Shown here: one piece after another, positions 9,925 to 19,598 of the stretch
Position numbering within the stretch: the first letter of the stretch is position 1
How the letters are laid out: every line of letters starts with the position of its first letter
DNA from: JAPULR01 sp965238215
GTDB taxonomy: Bacteria; Chloroflexota; Dehalococcoidia; Lucifugimonadales; GCA-2712585
Length of the DNA: 64,000 nt
Direction of reading: 5' to 3'
Assembly (NCBI GenBank): GCA_965238215.1
Contig: OZ250180.1
Coordinates: forward strand, 496,001-560,000
Notes under the pieces: generated by a model
Databases searched by the model: none
What the model saw: the letters and a program-made list of their open reading frames with translations, nothing else
Told to the model about the DNA's origin: nothing
Made by a program: the position numbers and the translations under genes

Positions 9925-12900
9925 CTACGGTCGCCGCAGATTCCGATAAGCGTAGATGGCACCACCAACTGTGACAATGAGGGAGCCAATGACAATGAGG
10001 GCAATAATCCAGGCCGGGATACCTTCACCAGTGGATGCTGTGGGTGTTTCGATTTCGCCAACCTGTTCATCGTATGTGGGTTTAGGGGCCGGAGTTGTGG
10101 TTGACGTTGGGGCAGGAGTTGCAATTGCCAACGGAGTAGGCGTGGGAGAGGGGCTTGGGGATGGCGTGGATGTGGCCGGTGGCGCAGGCGTAGCCACGGG
10201 GGTGGGCAACGGTGTCGGAATAGGCGTAGGTGTTGCCGTGGGAGTAGGTACGTGCGTGGGCGTTGGAGTTGGCCTACCAGCGGGCCTAGGCGTGGGAATG
10301 GGTGTAGGTGTCACGGTGGGAGTGGGAGCAGGTTCTCGCGTTGGTGTGGGTGTCGTCTCCGGAGTCGGTTCAGGCGTGGGTGCGGGAGTAGGCTCCGGAG
10401 TGGACGGCGGAGGCGGCGGGCTGACCACAGAAACATTGACTATGAAAGTGACGCTCAAGCCTGCAGTGTCTGCAGTGGTTATCTCGAAGGATGCCGTTCC
10501 CTCTTCCAGAGGGGTAATGGACAGGACGCCTTCGTCTACCAAAGCCGAGGCAACGTCGGACTCTGCATTCTCGGACAGGGCGTAGGTGAGAGAGTCTCCA
10601 TCCGTGTCGGTGAAGAAGTCGCTCAGGTCTAAGATGGTGGGGCCATCGCCTGTGGTGAGTTCCACTGAGGGGATCTCCCGAATGCTGACGGGCCCTTCGT
10701 TAACGTTGGTGATGGCAACGGTGACCTCAAGCTGCTGGGACACAGGCGACTTTCCGTCATCGGTGGCAACGACTTTAAAGGCATAGCTGTTGGTGCCGGC
10801 AGCCTCGAAGTCCAATGCAGTGATTAGGGACAGGGCGCCGCTTTCGTCTATCTGGAACAATGTTGCGTCTGAGCCAGAGAGGGACCACATCACCGCGTCG
10901 CCTTCCGGGTCTTGTGCCTCGTACTGGGCGATGACACCGGAGAAGTTCTCCTCCACCGACAGTTCCGTGTCTCCGACGACAGGATCCAATTCGTTAACCT
11001 GCTTGATCTCTATCCTGATCTGCAGTCTTCCCGAAGCTCGAGGGATGCCGCTGTCAAAGGCAAGAAGGCGGATCTCGTAGGTGTTGTTCAGACGGAAGTC
11101 GACGGGGTTTTCATAGTCGGGAGACTTAATGAAGGTCAGGACTCCATCCTCGGAGATACGGAAGTGTTCTTCGTCCGTGTCTTCAATCTGCCACGAAATC
11201 TCGGTGCCCTCGGGGTCCACGGCCTCGTAGGTAGCTACAGGTTCGGTGCTGTGCTCCGGGTATTGCAGGCTCCTGGGGCCTGTGATTTCTGGAGGACGGT
11301 TGGAGCTTCCACCACCGCCGCCGCCGCCGCCGCCGCCGCCGCGCGGCGCGGCGGCCGGCCGCGTGGTCGACGCGCCGGCAAAGACCCAGGGCCGGGCCTG
11401 CTTGATTGCGAGGATGTCGTCGACGGTGATCTTGAACTCGATCTCGATGGCGAACGGCCGCTCGGAGTAGAGCCCCGCGAACTTCTTGTGGATCGCGGTG
11501 AGGTGCTCCGCCAGCTGTTTCATCTGCGCGTCGCTCATCAGCAGGGCGCCCCGCGCTACCTGGTTCGAGGTCGCCAGGATCTCGTAGTAGTCGCCGCGCT
11601 GGTGCAGGAGGATCTCCTCCGGCTCCGAGTTCGCTTCGGGGTTGGTGACCAGGTCCTCGCCGAGCTGCGTGTTGAGGTAGTAGTAGCTGTTCAGGCCGCT
11701 GATCGGGTCGAAGCTTGCGGCGACGCCGTTGGCCAGCTCGTCCGAGTAGTTAGGGTGCACAAGCACACCCATCGCGGTCGCCAGGTGGTCGATGCGATGG
11801 AACTCCCGCTCGATGAAGGCGCGGAAGTTCCAGAGGCTGGCGAAGACCTGCTTCATCGACTTGTCGATGCCCTCCTCCTCGGTCTCCTTCTGCTTCTGTG
11901 TGTTGGAGTCGTACAATCCCGCGCCACTGAAGCCCGGCAGATCCTCGTTGTTGGTGCTGGAGCGGTAGCGCAGCGATCGCCCCACCGGGCACTCGTCGAC
12001 GCCGTACAAGTCGGTGCACTCGGCGTGCATGGCGGTCAGGGCGTCCTTCATCCATTGCGGACTCTCAGCTTCCTCGATCACTTCCCGGAGGTCATCCAGC
12101 ATCTCGTCCTGGATCTCGAAGTCCGTCTGGAATTTCGGGTGAACCAGTATGGCCTTGACGGCATTGATGAGCTTCGTGCCGGCCGGCAGCGTGAACCGGT
12201 CCTCGTCCGTGCCCAGTGTGCCCTTACCGAAGACCTTCTCCGTCGCCAGCTCGGCGTTGTTCATGAACTCGTTGTAGAAGTGGAAGGGGATGGCAAACCC
12301 GTTGGGCACGGTGCCCGCGGGAAAGCCGAGCGTGCCGAGCACGGCCACGTTGGCCGCCTTGACCCCGAACGCGCGCCAGTCGTCGAAGCCGACATCGCTG
12401 AGCGGGGTGATCTTCGTGACCGAGAGGTCGCGTTCCGGGGTCTGTGTCCGCGCGGGACGCGACGCGGCGTAGTGCGCATCCACCTCTGCTTTCGTCGCGG
12501 CGCGCAACTTGTAGCCGTCCGCGGTCACCTCGTAGCGCACGTAGCTATCGATCAGGGCGTTGATCTCCGCCTTCTCGAGCGCGTCCTTGATGTACGCGTT
12601 GGGCACGCTGTCCTGCACCGCGCGCAGGTTGACATGGGAGAGCGGCGTCTGCGGCACCGTGGTGATGATCCCGCCGACCCGGGGCAGCTCGTTGGGCAGC
12701 GACTCGTAGATCACGACGTTGAGCGGACTGGGACGCTCGCCCGGCTCCATCACGCGCAGCAGGCCGTAGCCGACCTTGGGGTTGAGGGCCAGGAAGTCCG
12801 TGTCGGGGTAGATGTCCTCGTTGAAGAGGAGCGGGATGCGCGATGCGCGGAGCATCTCCAGGTCGGCCTGGTAGCCCGGCAGCCGGTGGTTCGGGATGTA

Positions 12901-15900
12901 CATCGACAGCTTGTCACCCTCGATCTCACCCAGCAGCGTCATCGCGCCCGTAAGCAGCGCATGGGCACGGTCCAGGAGCTTGAACGTGTAGCGGTTGTCG
13001 TAGCGAACCAACCAGTAGTAGTAGACGCCTTGCGTGCCGTCGGCCGCGACCAGGTCGGGGTCGTAGACGATCTCACCGAGGATGGCCCAGGGCAGGTCCG
13101 GATCCGTGTGGCCGATCGCGTCCAGGAATAGGACGATCGGATGTCGCAGGTGGGTCGTCGAGTTGATGAAGTAGAGCAGCGGCTGGTCGGTGTCCATGTC
13201 GAGCAGCGCGAACTTCACATACTCGTAGTCAGTGTCCGGCCCGGTGTAGGAGAGCTCCTCGAATGTGTCGCTATCGGGAATCGCCACCGCGCCGTCATTC
13301 CGTAAGATCGCGGGCGCCGGGTTCAGCGGGCTCATTCTGCCCATGACCGCGAGTTCGGTCAGGTCGTCGATACAGTCGCCGTCGATGTCGGCCGGGTCGG
13401 CGACGCCGTACTGCTCCACCCGATACCGCCCGGCGGGCAGGGCCTCAACGTTCTCGCCCAACGTGGTCGTGCCGGCTTCCCCTCTCGTCACCGCGACGGG
13501 GGTCAGCACCTCAGCGCCGTCCAGCTCGTGCGTTACATAGAGCACGAAATAGACATCGGTCGTCGACGCGACCACGATTGGCACGGAAGTCACCGTGACC
13601 ACCGTCGGCGTCGGCCCCACGACCAAGCACGGGTCATCTGTCGCGAAGGTCGAGCCGTCGCCCGACGGGGACCAGCGGCTCTCGCCCTCATCGTTGATGG
13701 CGCGCACCTGCACGTCATAGCTGGTGTCGGGGCTGAGTTCGTCGATCGTGGCCACGGTGCCCGTGCCCGCGTGCGTCCAGTCAACCCATGCGCCGCCGTC
13801 CGGGCGGTAGCGCAGCTCGTAGCCGCTGAGACCTGGCCGGCCGGACATGCTGGGCGCGCGCCACGACACATCCAGGCTGTCCGTCGCGCGGCTCGTCGGC
13901 GACACCGACGGCGCAGCAGGCCTGGGCGGTGGCTCGTCCACGTCGCTGATCTCGATTATGACCGTCGCGCTCGCTTCGCCGCCCCTGGGGTCATTGGCGG
14001 TCACCGTCAGCGCAAAGCTGTTCGTGGCCGACTCGTAGTCGTAGGCGACCCCCGGCGCTGTGCTGATCTGCCCGCTGGCGGAATCGATCCTGAACGAGCC
14101 AGCGCCGACACCGTCCAGCGAGTACGACAGCATGTCTCCGTCCTCGTCGGTCGCGGTCACCGCCGCGCCTATGGCAACGCCTGCTCCGCTGTTCTCCTCC
14201 AGGCTGCGCGTCAGCGCTGGCGGCTCGAACACCGGCGCGACGTTGGGCTCGTCGTTGTCCGTGATCGTCACTGTCAGCGATGCCGGCGACAGCGGCAGCG
14301 TCGAGGTCGACGACGCCGCGATCGTCACGGTCTCGTCGTCGTCGTCGATCATGTCGTCGACCGGGGTCAACGCGAAGCTGGCCGTCCCCGACGTCGCCGT
14401 CGCCGCGATCGTGAGCGTTGCCGTCGCCGATCCGACCGTGTAGTCGTCGCTCTCGGTCGCCGTGCCCGCCGCGAGCGTGAGCGACACCACCGTGTCGGTC
14501 GTCAGCCCCGCGCCGTCGAGCGTCCCCGTCACTGTCAGAGTCGTCGCGCCTGCGCCCTCGCCCACCGCGGACGGCGACACCTCGAGCACGATATTGCTGG
14601 CCGCCTGCTCGTCGTCAACGACGGTGATGAGCTGCTGCGCGCCGATCGTGCCGCCGTCCAGCGTCGCCGTGACGAGAATGGTCTCGCTGGCGTCTGCGAC
14701 GGCGTCGTCCAGCGCGGTAACCGTCGTCGACACCGAGCTCCGGCCTGCGGCGAGGGTCAGCGTCTCAGCAGCCACCGTGTAGTCCGTGCTCTTGGTCGCC
14801 GTGCCCCCGAAGCCGAGGTTGATCGTCTTCGCACTAGTGAATGTCACACCGCCGCTGCTCACAGACACTGTTGCAGATGACGTGTCCGCCTCGGCAATCG
14901 ACGCCGGCGTCACCTCCAGCGCCCAGCTCGGTTCGTCGTCGTTGGTGATCGTCACCGTGGTCGTTGCCGGACTGCCCTCGAACACCGAGCTGGGCAGCGT
15001 CCAGAATGTCACGGTCACCACCTCGTCTTCCTCGACGAGATCGTCATCTCCGGCGCTGAAGCTGAACGTCGCGGATGTCGCGCCGGATGCGATGGTCACG
15101 CTCGCCGGCACGCCCGAGTAGTCGGCGCTGCTGACGCCGCTGCCGTCCGTAACGTTCAGCGGGACCACTACTCGACCTGAGAGCACCTGGTCCAGGCTGA
15201 CCGTCACCGTCACCGACTCGCCTTCGCCGACGTTGTAGGACGACGATCCGAAGCTCACCGCCACCGGCGCCTCACGAGTCACGACCAGCGTGTAGGTCCG
15301 CGTCACGACGCCGTCATCGGCCGTCACCTTGACCTTGAACGTGTTGTCGCCCACGACGAGGTTGACCTGGTGGCCGTTGGTCCCGGTCTCGGCGTCGTCC
15401 AACGTCATGTCGTTGGCGTCCAGGAACTCGACCGTCGCGTTGCGCGGATCGGCGGCCGTGGCGGTGACCGTGGTCGTGGAAACTGAGCTCTCCACCGACA
15501 CCGCATAGGCGGTCGTCAGCCGGTGGAAGCTGGGGGACCATGTGGGGGTCGATATCCCCGCGCTGAGCCTGAGCGCGCTCAGGTCGGGATTGCCCGGCAT
15601 GTTGTAGGCGTAGAGTTTGTTGTCCGAGTCGTCCACGACCCACATGGTCGCGCCATTGGACCAGATGCCCGTGGGGGCGATGTCCCCGACCGCCGCCAGG
15701 ACGTCGAAGTCTCTGACGGCGTCCCGCTGCCCGCTGGCCAGATCGTAAGCGTAGATCTTGTCGTCCGTGTTGTCGGCCACCCACATGGTCGTGCCGTCGG
15801 ACCAGAGGCCCCAGGCGTTCTCATTCTTGGCCGCCGCCAGGCTGCTGATGTCCTTGCCGGCGTCCCGCTGCCCGGTGGCTAGATCGTAAGCGTAGATCTT

Positions 15901-18900
15901 GTCGTTCGTGCTGTCCGCCACCCACATGGTCGTGCCGTCGGACCAGATGCCCCAGGCGTCGTCGTTCGCGGCCGCCGCCAGGCTGCTGATGTCCTTGCCG
16001 GCGTCCCGCTGCCCGCTGAGCAGCTCGTAGGCGTAGAGCTTGCCCTCGGCCCAGTCCGCCACCCACATGGTCGTGCGGTCGGACCAGATGCCCCTGACGG
16101 TGGCGTTCCCGTCCGCCACCCCGGTGTTGATGTCTTTGTTGGTATCCCGTTGCTTGGTGCCCAGCACGTAGGCGTAGATCTTGTCGTCGTCTCCCACCCA
16201 CATGGTCGTGCCGTCGGACCAGATGCCCCTGGCATCGTGGTTCCCGGCTGCCGCGAGGCTGTCGAAGTCGTCCTCGGCCTTCCAGCCGAAGGGTGCGTCC
16301 GACCCCCGGTTGACGCTGACGGTGTAGTCCTTGATGGCGACGCCGTCCCGGTCGGTGACGGTCGCGGTCACGACGTTGCGGCCCACGTTCAGATCCACTT
16401 GGTGTCCGTCGGTCACGCTGTCGGCGTCCGTACCGCTGTAGGTCACGGTGGCGTCGACGTCGAGGGCGACGCCTGCAACGGTCACCTGCGTCACCAAGTT
16501 GTCCACGCCGAACTGGTAGGATGTGGTCTCGGCGTCGAACCCGGCCACGCTCTTGCCGCCCACGCTCAAAGCGCTCAGGTCGGTGCTGGGCGCTTCGCGG
16601 GTCACGGTCATCGTGTAGGTCCGGGTCACGACGCCGTCATCGGCCGTCACCTTGACCTTGATCGTCATGTCGCCCACGAGGAGGTTCACCTGCAGCCCGC
16701 CGGTCACGCCATCGGCGTCCTCCAGCGGCATATCGGCGGCGTCCAGGAACTCGACCCTGGCGTTGGCCGCATCGACCGCCGTGGCGGTCACCGTGATCGT
16801 GGAGACTGAGTTCTCCACCGACACCGGATAGGCGGTCGTCAGCCGGTCGAATCTGGGGGTCAACATGGGGGTCAAGGTCCCGACGCTGAGGCGGAGCGCG
16901 CTCAGGTCGGGGTTGCCCGGCATGTTGTAGGCGTGGATCTTCCCGGCTAAACGGTCCCCCACCCACATGGTCGTGCCGTCGGACCAGATGCCCCCGGGGT
17001 AGGTGTTCCCGGCCTCCAGGTCGTCGAAGTCCCTGACGGAGTCCCGCTGCCCGCTGTCCAGCGCGTAGGCGAAGAGCTTTTCCGCGACCTCGTCCGCCAC
17101 CCACATGGTCGTGCCGTCGGACCAGAGGTCCGCGGACCGAACGTTCCCCTCCCCCTGCGCGGGGATGATGTCCTTGTCGGAGTCCCGCACGCGGCCGTGC
17201 AGCTCGTAGGCGTAGATCCCGTCAAACACGGGGTCCGCGATCCACATGGTCGTGCCGTCGGACCACAAGCCCCAGGACCATCTGGGCTCTGGGTCCACCA
17301 GGTTTGTGAAGTCGCTGTCTTCGTCCCGCTCCTTCGTGGTCCGCGCGTAGGCGAAGATCTGCTCGTCGTTGTAGTCCGCCACCCACATGGTCGTGCCGTC
17401 GGACCAGAGGCCCCTGATGCTGCGGTTGGTGGCTTCGTGCAAGGCGTCGAAGTCCTCGTCGGGATTCCGCTGCCGGGTGGCCAGCGTGTAGGCGAAGAGC
17501 TTGTTCGGCCCATCGTCCCCCACCCACATGGTCGTGCCGTCGGACCAGATCCCTCTGGCGCGGATGTTCCCGGCTGCCTTCAGGGTGTCGAAGTCGTCCT
17601 CGGCCTTCCAGCCAAAGGGAGCGTCCGAACCTCGGTTGACGCTAACGGTGTAGTCCCTGGTACGGCCGTCAGTGGCGGTGACGGTGACGGTCACGACGTT
17701 GGCGCCCACGCTCAGATCCACCTGGTGTCCGTCGGCGACGTCGTCAACGTCCGTACCGCTGTAGGCCACTGTGGCGTCGACGGCGACACCCGCAACCGTC
17801 ACCTGCGTCACCAAGTTGGCCACGCCGAACTGGTAGGACGTGGTCTCGGCGTCGAACCCGGCCACGCTCACGCCGTCCACCTGCAGAGCGCTCAGGTCGG
17901 CGCTGGTCGATTCGGCCCTGGGGAGAACCTGCCCCACACCGTCCCCCACCGGGAGCTTCGCAATGCTGGGAGCCGCCGGGGTGTCGGCCCGGACGTAGTT
18001 CGACTGCCCGCTGGTTCCGTGCTGGCTCACCGCCTTGACCCGGTAGACGTACCTCGTCCTGGCCGTGACAGACGTATCCGTGTATGAGGTGGACGGCGAC
18101 TCTGTGTCCTCCACTACAGCAACAAACTCCGGCGCACCTTCGCCATCCTCGTACTCATCGCCGTCCCGCGAGCGCCTGAGCACCTGGTACCCGGTTATGC
18201 TGTTGTCTCCAGGGTCGTCCCAGGTGAGCGTCACGCTGTCGTGGGAGACCGATGTGGAGTTCAGCCCAGTGGGCTCCGCCGGGACGGTTTGCGCCGACGC
18301 TGCAGGAGTCTCGACATTAACGTAGCCGGACCGTGCAGATGTCCCTGCCGAGTTGATCGCTTGAACGCGGTAGACGTAGCGCGTCTCGGCGCTCACCGTG
18401 GCGTCGGTGTAGGAGGTAGAGGCGGAGCCAGTGTTCGCCTCTACCGTGGAGAACGTGCCGGCCAACTGGTTGACTTTGTCCCGCCGGAGTATGTGGTAGC
18501 CGGTAATGCTGTTGTCGTCCGGGTCGTCCCAGCTGAGCGTCACGCTGTCGTGGGCGACGGTCGGCGCGGTCAGGTTCGTGGGCGCCGCGGCGACCGACCC
18601 CGTGGGTTCGGGCGTAGGTTCGGGCGTGGGAGTCGGGGCAGGGTCCGACTCCTCGGGTCGCTGCACGTTGACGTAGTTGGAGCGGGCGCTCAGTTCCGGC
18701 CCCCGGCGCGCCTTCACCCGGTAGACGTAGCGCACGCCGGCCTCGGCGGCCGTGCCGTCGGTGTAGGTGGTGGCGGTGGAGCCGGTGTCGTCCACAAGAG
18801 CCAGCAGGCTGTTTTCGCCCTGGACTGGACGCCGGCGAAGGACCTGATAGCCGGTAACGGCGTCGGCCTGTTCCGTGGGGGCATCCCAGCTCAGGCTGAT

Positions 18901-19050
18901 CCCGTCATCGAGGACCACGGCGGTGAGGTTACCGGGCGCGGCGGGGCCGCTCTGGGCGTGGACTGCCCAGGGTATGGCCAGCAGGGCGGCAAGCAGCGCC
19001 GCCCCTGCGAGGGCCAGGGAGAGAGGAACGCGGCGGCTGAGTAGACTCAT
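9925..19050 (-). CDS. Giant surface protein: FnIII/cadherin/blade repeats with an embedded dikinase-like module
   Basis: The 3041-residue product is exported and membrane-anchored. Approximate domains are: signal peptide 1-32; three FnIII 37-355; cadherin-like beta-sandwich 380-473; five WSDGTTMW blades 490-710; two cadherin-like domains 712-915; five more blades 925-1150; cadherin-like domain; three Calx-beta 1263-1595; cadherin 1600-1706; FnIII 1710-1803; and a Ca-binding-like DIDGDCIDDLTE near 1890. The dikinase-like module follows at about 1920-2552. A swivelling-His motif (TPLSHVNLRA, His about 2138) precedes an ATP-grasp region (GVKAANVAVLGTLGFPAG at about 2230; YRSSTNNEDLPGFSGAGLYD at about 2360). 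After a Gly run come cadherin domains (2585-2870), a Pro/Thr stalk and a C-terminal TM helix with basic tail (about 3012-3041). Families with the His domain ahead of the ATP-binding domain include glucan water dikinases. Substrate and activity are unknown. The two-component genes diverge from its promoter. Confidence 0.9.
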   Translation of the reverse strand: MSLLSRRVPLSLALAGAALLAALLAIPWAVHAQSGPAAPGNLTAVVLDDGISLSWDAPTEQADAVTGYQVLRRRPVQGENSLLALVDDTGSTATTYTDGTAAEAGVRYVYRVKARRGPELSARSNYVNVQRPEESDPAPTPTPEPTPEPTGSVAAAPTNLTAPTVAHDSVTLSWDDPDDNSITGYHILRRDKVNQLAGTFSTVEANTGSASTSYTDATVSAETRYVYRVQAINSAGTSARSGYVNVETPAASAQTVPAEPTGLNSTSVSHDSVTLTWDDPGDNSITGYQVLRRSRDGDEYEDGEGAPEFVAVVEDTESPSTSYTDTSVTARTRYVYRVKAVSQHGTSGQSNYVRADTPAAPSIAKLPVGDGVGQVLPRAESTSADLSALQVDGVSVAGFDAETTSYQFGVANLVTQVTVAGVAVDATVAYSGTDVDDVADGHQVDLSVGANVVTVTVTATDGRTRDYTVSVNRGSDAPFGWKAEDDFDTLKAAGNIRARGIWSDGTTMWVGDDGPNKLFAYTLATRQRNPDEDFDALHEATNRSIRGLWSDGTTMWVADYNDEQIFAYARTTKERDEDSDFTNLVDPEPRWSWGLWSDGTTMWIADPVFDGIYAYELHGRVRDSDKDIIPAQGEGNVRSADLWSDGTTMWVADEVAEKLFAYALDSGQRDSVRDFDDLEAGNTYPGGIWSDGTTMWVGDRLAGKIHAYNMPGNPDLSALRLSVGTLTPMLTPRFDRLTTAYPVSVENSVSTITVTATAVDAANARVEFLDAADMPLEDADGVTGGLQVNLLVGDMTIKVKVTADDGVVTRTYTMTVTREAPSTDLSALSVGGKSVAGFDAETTSYQFGVDNLVTQVTVAGVALDVDATVTYSGTDADSVTDGHQVDLNVGRNVVTATVTDRDGVAIKDYTVSVNRGSDAPFGWKAEDDFDSLAAAGNHDARGIWSDGTTMWVGDDDKIYAYVLGTKQRDTNKDINTGVADGNATVRGIWSDRTTMWVADWAEGKLYAYELLSGQRDAGKDISSLAAAANDDAWGIWSDGTTMWVADSTNDKIYAYDLATGQRDAGKDISSLAAAKNENAWGLWSDGTTMWVADNTDDKIYAYDLASGQRDAVRDFDVLAAVGDIAPTGIWSNGATMWVVDDSDNKLYAYNMPGNPDLSALRLSAGISTPTWSPSFHRLTTAYAVSVESSVSTTTVTATAADPRNATVEFLDANDMTLDDAETGTNGHQVNLVVGDNTFKVKVTADDGVVTRTYTLVVTREAPVAVSFGSSSYNVGEGESVTVTVSLDQVLSGRVVVPLNVTDGSGVSSADYSGVPASVTIASGATSATFSFSAGDDDLVEEDEVVTVTFWTLPSSVFEGSPATTTVTITNDDEPSWALEVTPASIAEADTSSATVSVSSGGVTFTSAKTINLGFGGTATKSTDYTVAAETLTLAAGRSSVSTTVTALDDAVADASETILVTATLDGGTIGAQQLITVVDDEQAASNIVLEVSPSAVGEGAGATTLTVTGTLDGAGLTTDTVVSLTLAAGTATESDDYTVGSATATLTIAATATSGTASFALTPVDDMIDDDDETVTIAASSTSTLPLSPASLTVTITDNDEPNVAPVFEPPALTRSLEENSGAGVAIGAAVTATDEDGDMLSYSLDGVGAGSFRIDSASGQISTAPGVAYDYESATNSFALTVTANDPRGGEASATVIIEISDVDEPPPRPAAPSVSPTSRATDSLDVSWRAPSMSGRPGLSGYELRYRPDGGAWVDWTHAGTGTVATIDELSPDTSYDVQVRAINDEGESRWSPSGDGSTFATDDPCLVVGPTPTVVTVTSVPIVVASTTDVYFVLYVTHELDGAEVLTPVAVTRGEAGTTTLGENVEALPAGRYRVEQYGVADPADIDGDCIDDLTELAVMGRMSPLNPAPAILRNDGAVAIPDSDTFEELSYTGPDTDYEYVKFALLDMDTDQPLLYFINSTTHLRHPIVLFLDAIGHTDPDLPWAILGEIVYDPDLVAADGTQGVYYYWLVRYDNRYTFKLLDRAHALLTGAMTLLGEIEGDKLSMYIPNHRLPGYQADLEMLRASRIPLLFNEDIYPDTDFLALNPKVGYGLLRVMEPGERPSPLNVVIYESLPNELPRVGGIITTVPQTPLSHVNLRAVQDSVPNAYIKDALEKAEINALIDSYVRYEVTADGYKLRAATKAEVDAHYAASRPARTQTPERDLSVTKITPLSDVGFDDWRAFGVKAANVAVLGTLGFPAGTVPNGFAIPFHFYNEFMNNAELATEKVFGKGTLGTDEDRFTLPAGTKLINAVKAILVHPKFQTDFEIQDEMLDDLREVIEEAESPQWMKDALTAMHAECTDLYGVDECPVGRSLRYRSSTNNEDLPGFSGAGLYDSNTQKQKETEEEGIDKSMKQVFASLWNFRAFIEREFHRIDHLATAMGVLVHPNYSDELANGVAASFDPISGLNSYYYLNTQLGEDLVTNPEANSEPEEILLHQRGDYYEILATSNQVARGALLMSDAQMKQLAEHLTAIHKKFAGLYSERPFAIEIEFKITVDDILAIKQARPWVFAGASTTRPAAAPRGGGGGGGGGGGSSNRPPEITGPRSLQYPEHSTEPVATYEAVDPEGTEISWQIEDTDEEHFRISEDGVLTFIKSPDYENPVDFRLNNTYEIRLLAFDSGIPRASGRLQIRIEIKQVNELDPVVGDTELSVEENFSGVIAQYEAQDPEGDAVMWSLSGSDATLFQIDESGALSLITALDFEAAGTNSYAFKVVATDDGKSPVSQQLEVTVAITNVNEGPVSIREIPSVELTTGDGPTILDLSDFFTDTDGDSLTYALSENAESDVASALVDEGVLSITPLEEGTASFEITTADTAGLSVTFIVNVSVVSPPPPPSTPEPTPAPTPEPTPETTPTPTREPAPTPTVTPTPIPTPRPAGRPTPTPTHVPTPTATPTPIPTPLPTPVATPAPPATSTPSPSPSPTPTPLAIATPAPTSTTTPAPKPTYDEQVGEIETPTASTGEGIPAWIIALIVIGSLIVTVGGAIYAYRNLRRP
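10085..10425 (-). repeat. Pro/Thr low-complexity stalk-coding repeat
   Basis: Imperfect ggcgtgggagtagg-type units encode the (T/E)PTP-rich stalk just before the C-terminal membrane helix of the giant protein. Stalks of this kind span the cell envelope in other surface proteins. Confidence 0.8.
11309..11343 (-). repeat. (GCC)n triplet tract encoding a run of 11 Gly
   Basis: A triplet microsatellite within the giant gene encodes GGGGGGGGGGG between the dikinase-like module and the following cadherin domain. Length changes would alter the linker without shifting frame. Base composition rises sharply on its right side. Confidence 0.85.
15590..17570 (-). repeat. Ten WSDGTTMW blade repeats in two arrays of five
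   Basis: The DNA motif catggtcgtgccgtcggacc recurs about every 140-170 bp, nearly identical ten times. It encodes units such as GIWSDGTTMWVGD followed by (L/I)(F/Y)AY and a (Q/R)RD turn. Both arrays end in YNMPGNPDLSALRLS, so the array plus its flanking cadherin-like domain appears to have been duplicated as a block. The protein unit resembles NHL/beta-propeller blades. Confidence 0.85.
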
Positions 19051-19598
19051 GACCCGCCCCCTGGCCTACTCCGACGCCAAAATAGGAGAGGACGTTTGTG
19101 CTAACCCGGCGTGAAGGGCGGGCTCGAGCGCGGTCGGACCTGCGGCGGCAAGTGCCGTTGCGGCCGCCGTCTCCACTCCGCCTATCGGCCTGTCGAATAC
19201 CATTTGCATACCTCCCCGACTGTGGTAGCCTTAATGTTCCTGATTTCCTCGCCCGCCGGTAAGTGCTTAATGCCCTATTTCCAAGGGGGCATTTGCCCTG
19301 AGCTACACACCGCCACATGCGCCCCTGAAATGGGTCTGAATGTTGCTCATCCACGCAGCCCTACGGCCTTCTTTCCCCCGTGATCTGGAGATGGACATTC
19401 AGGCCCGCTCAAGACTCGCCAGTTGGACACCTAATTTGCGGTGCGAATAACCCCCGTACAGGTACTATTGCTACTACCGTAGGGGGCGTCTGCTACTTGC
19501 GGACAGATCGTATCGGGTGGTTAGATTGATGGACGATGCGCCTGGGAACGCCCGCGACCGTCAAGCGCTCATAAACTCACGGGCGTTCGGGAGTCGGG
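19051..19598. promoter_or_regulatory. Divergent intergenic region between the giant surface gene and the two-component pair
   Basis: This 548-bp gap contains no convincing gene. Both start codons face outward, so promoters for both transcripts must lie here. I could not define -35/-10 boxes with confidence. A block around 19449-19490 carries cccccgta and a nearby ccgtaggggg that could be an operator half-site pair, but the symmetry is imperfect. Confidence 0.4.

Noticed and set aside
9956..10585. Gly/Val-rich 209-codon plus-strand frame
   Set aside because: It is the complement of the Pro/Thr stalk repeat; no start signal or family.
10912..13131. 739-codon open frame on the plus strand
   Set aside because: It is antisense to the dikinase-like module in very GC-rich DNA, where the opposite strand stays open by composition. 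The product is Arg/Val/Leu-rich with no motif, whereas the minus strand encodes clear domains.
13528..14880. 450-codon open frame on the plus strand
   Set aside because: It is antisense to the Calx-beta/cadherin region and is Arg-rich low-complexity sequence; same composition effect.
15590..17570. CRISPR-like periodic repeat
   Set aside because: The ~27-bp conserved box recurs with coding-frame spacing (about 140-170 bp) and lies inside an open protein-repeat gene.
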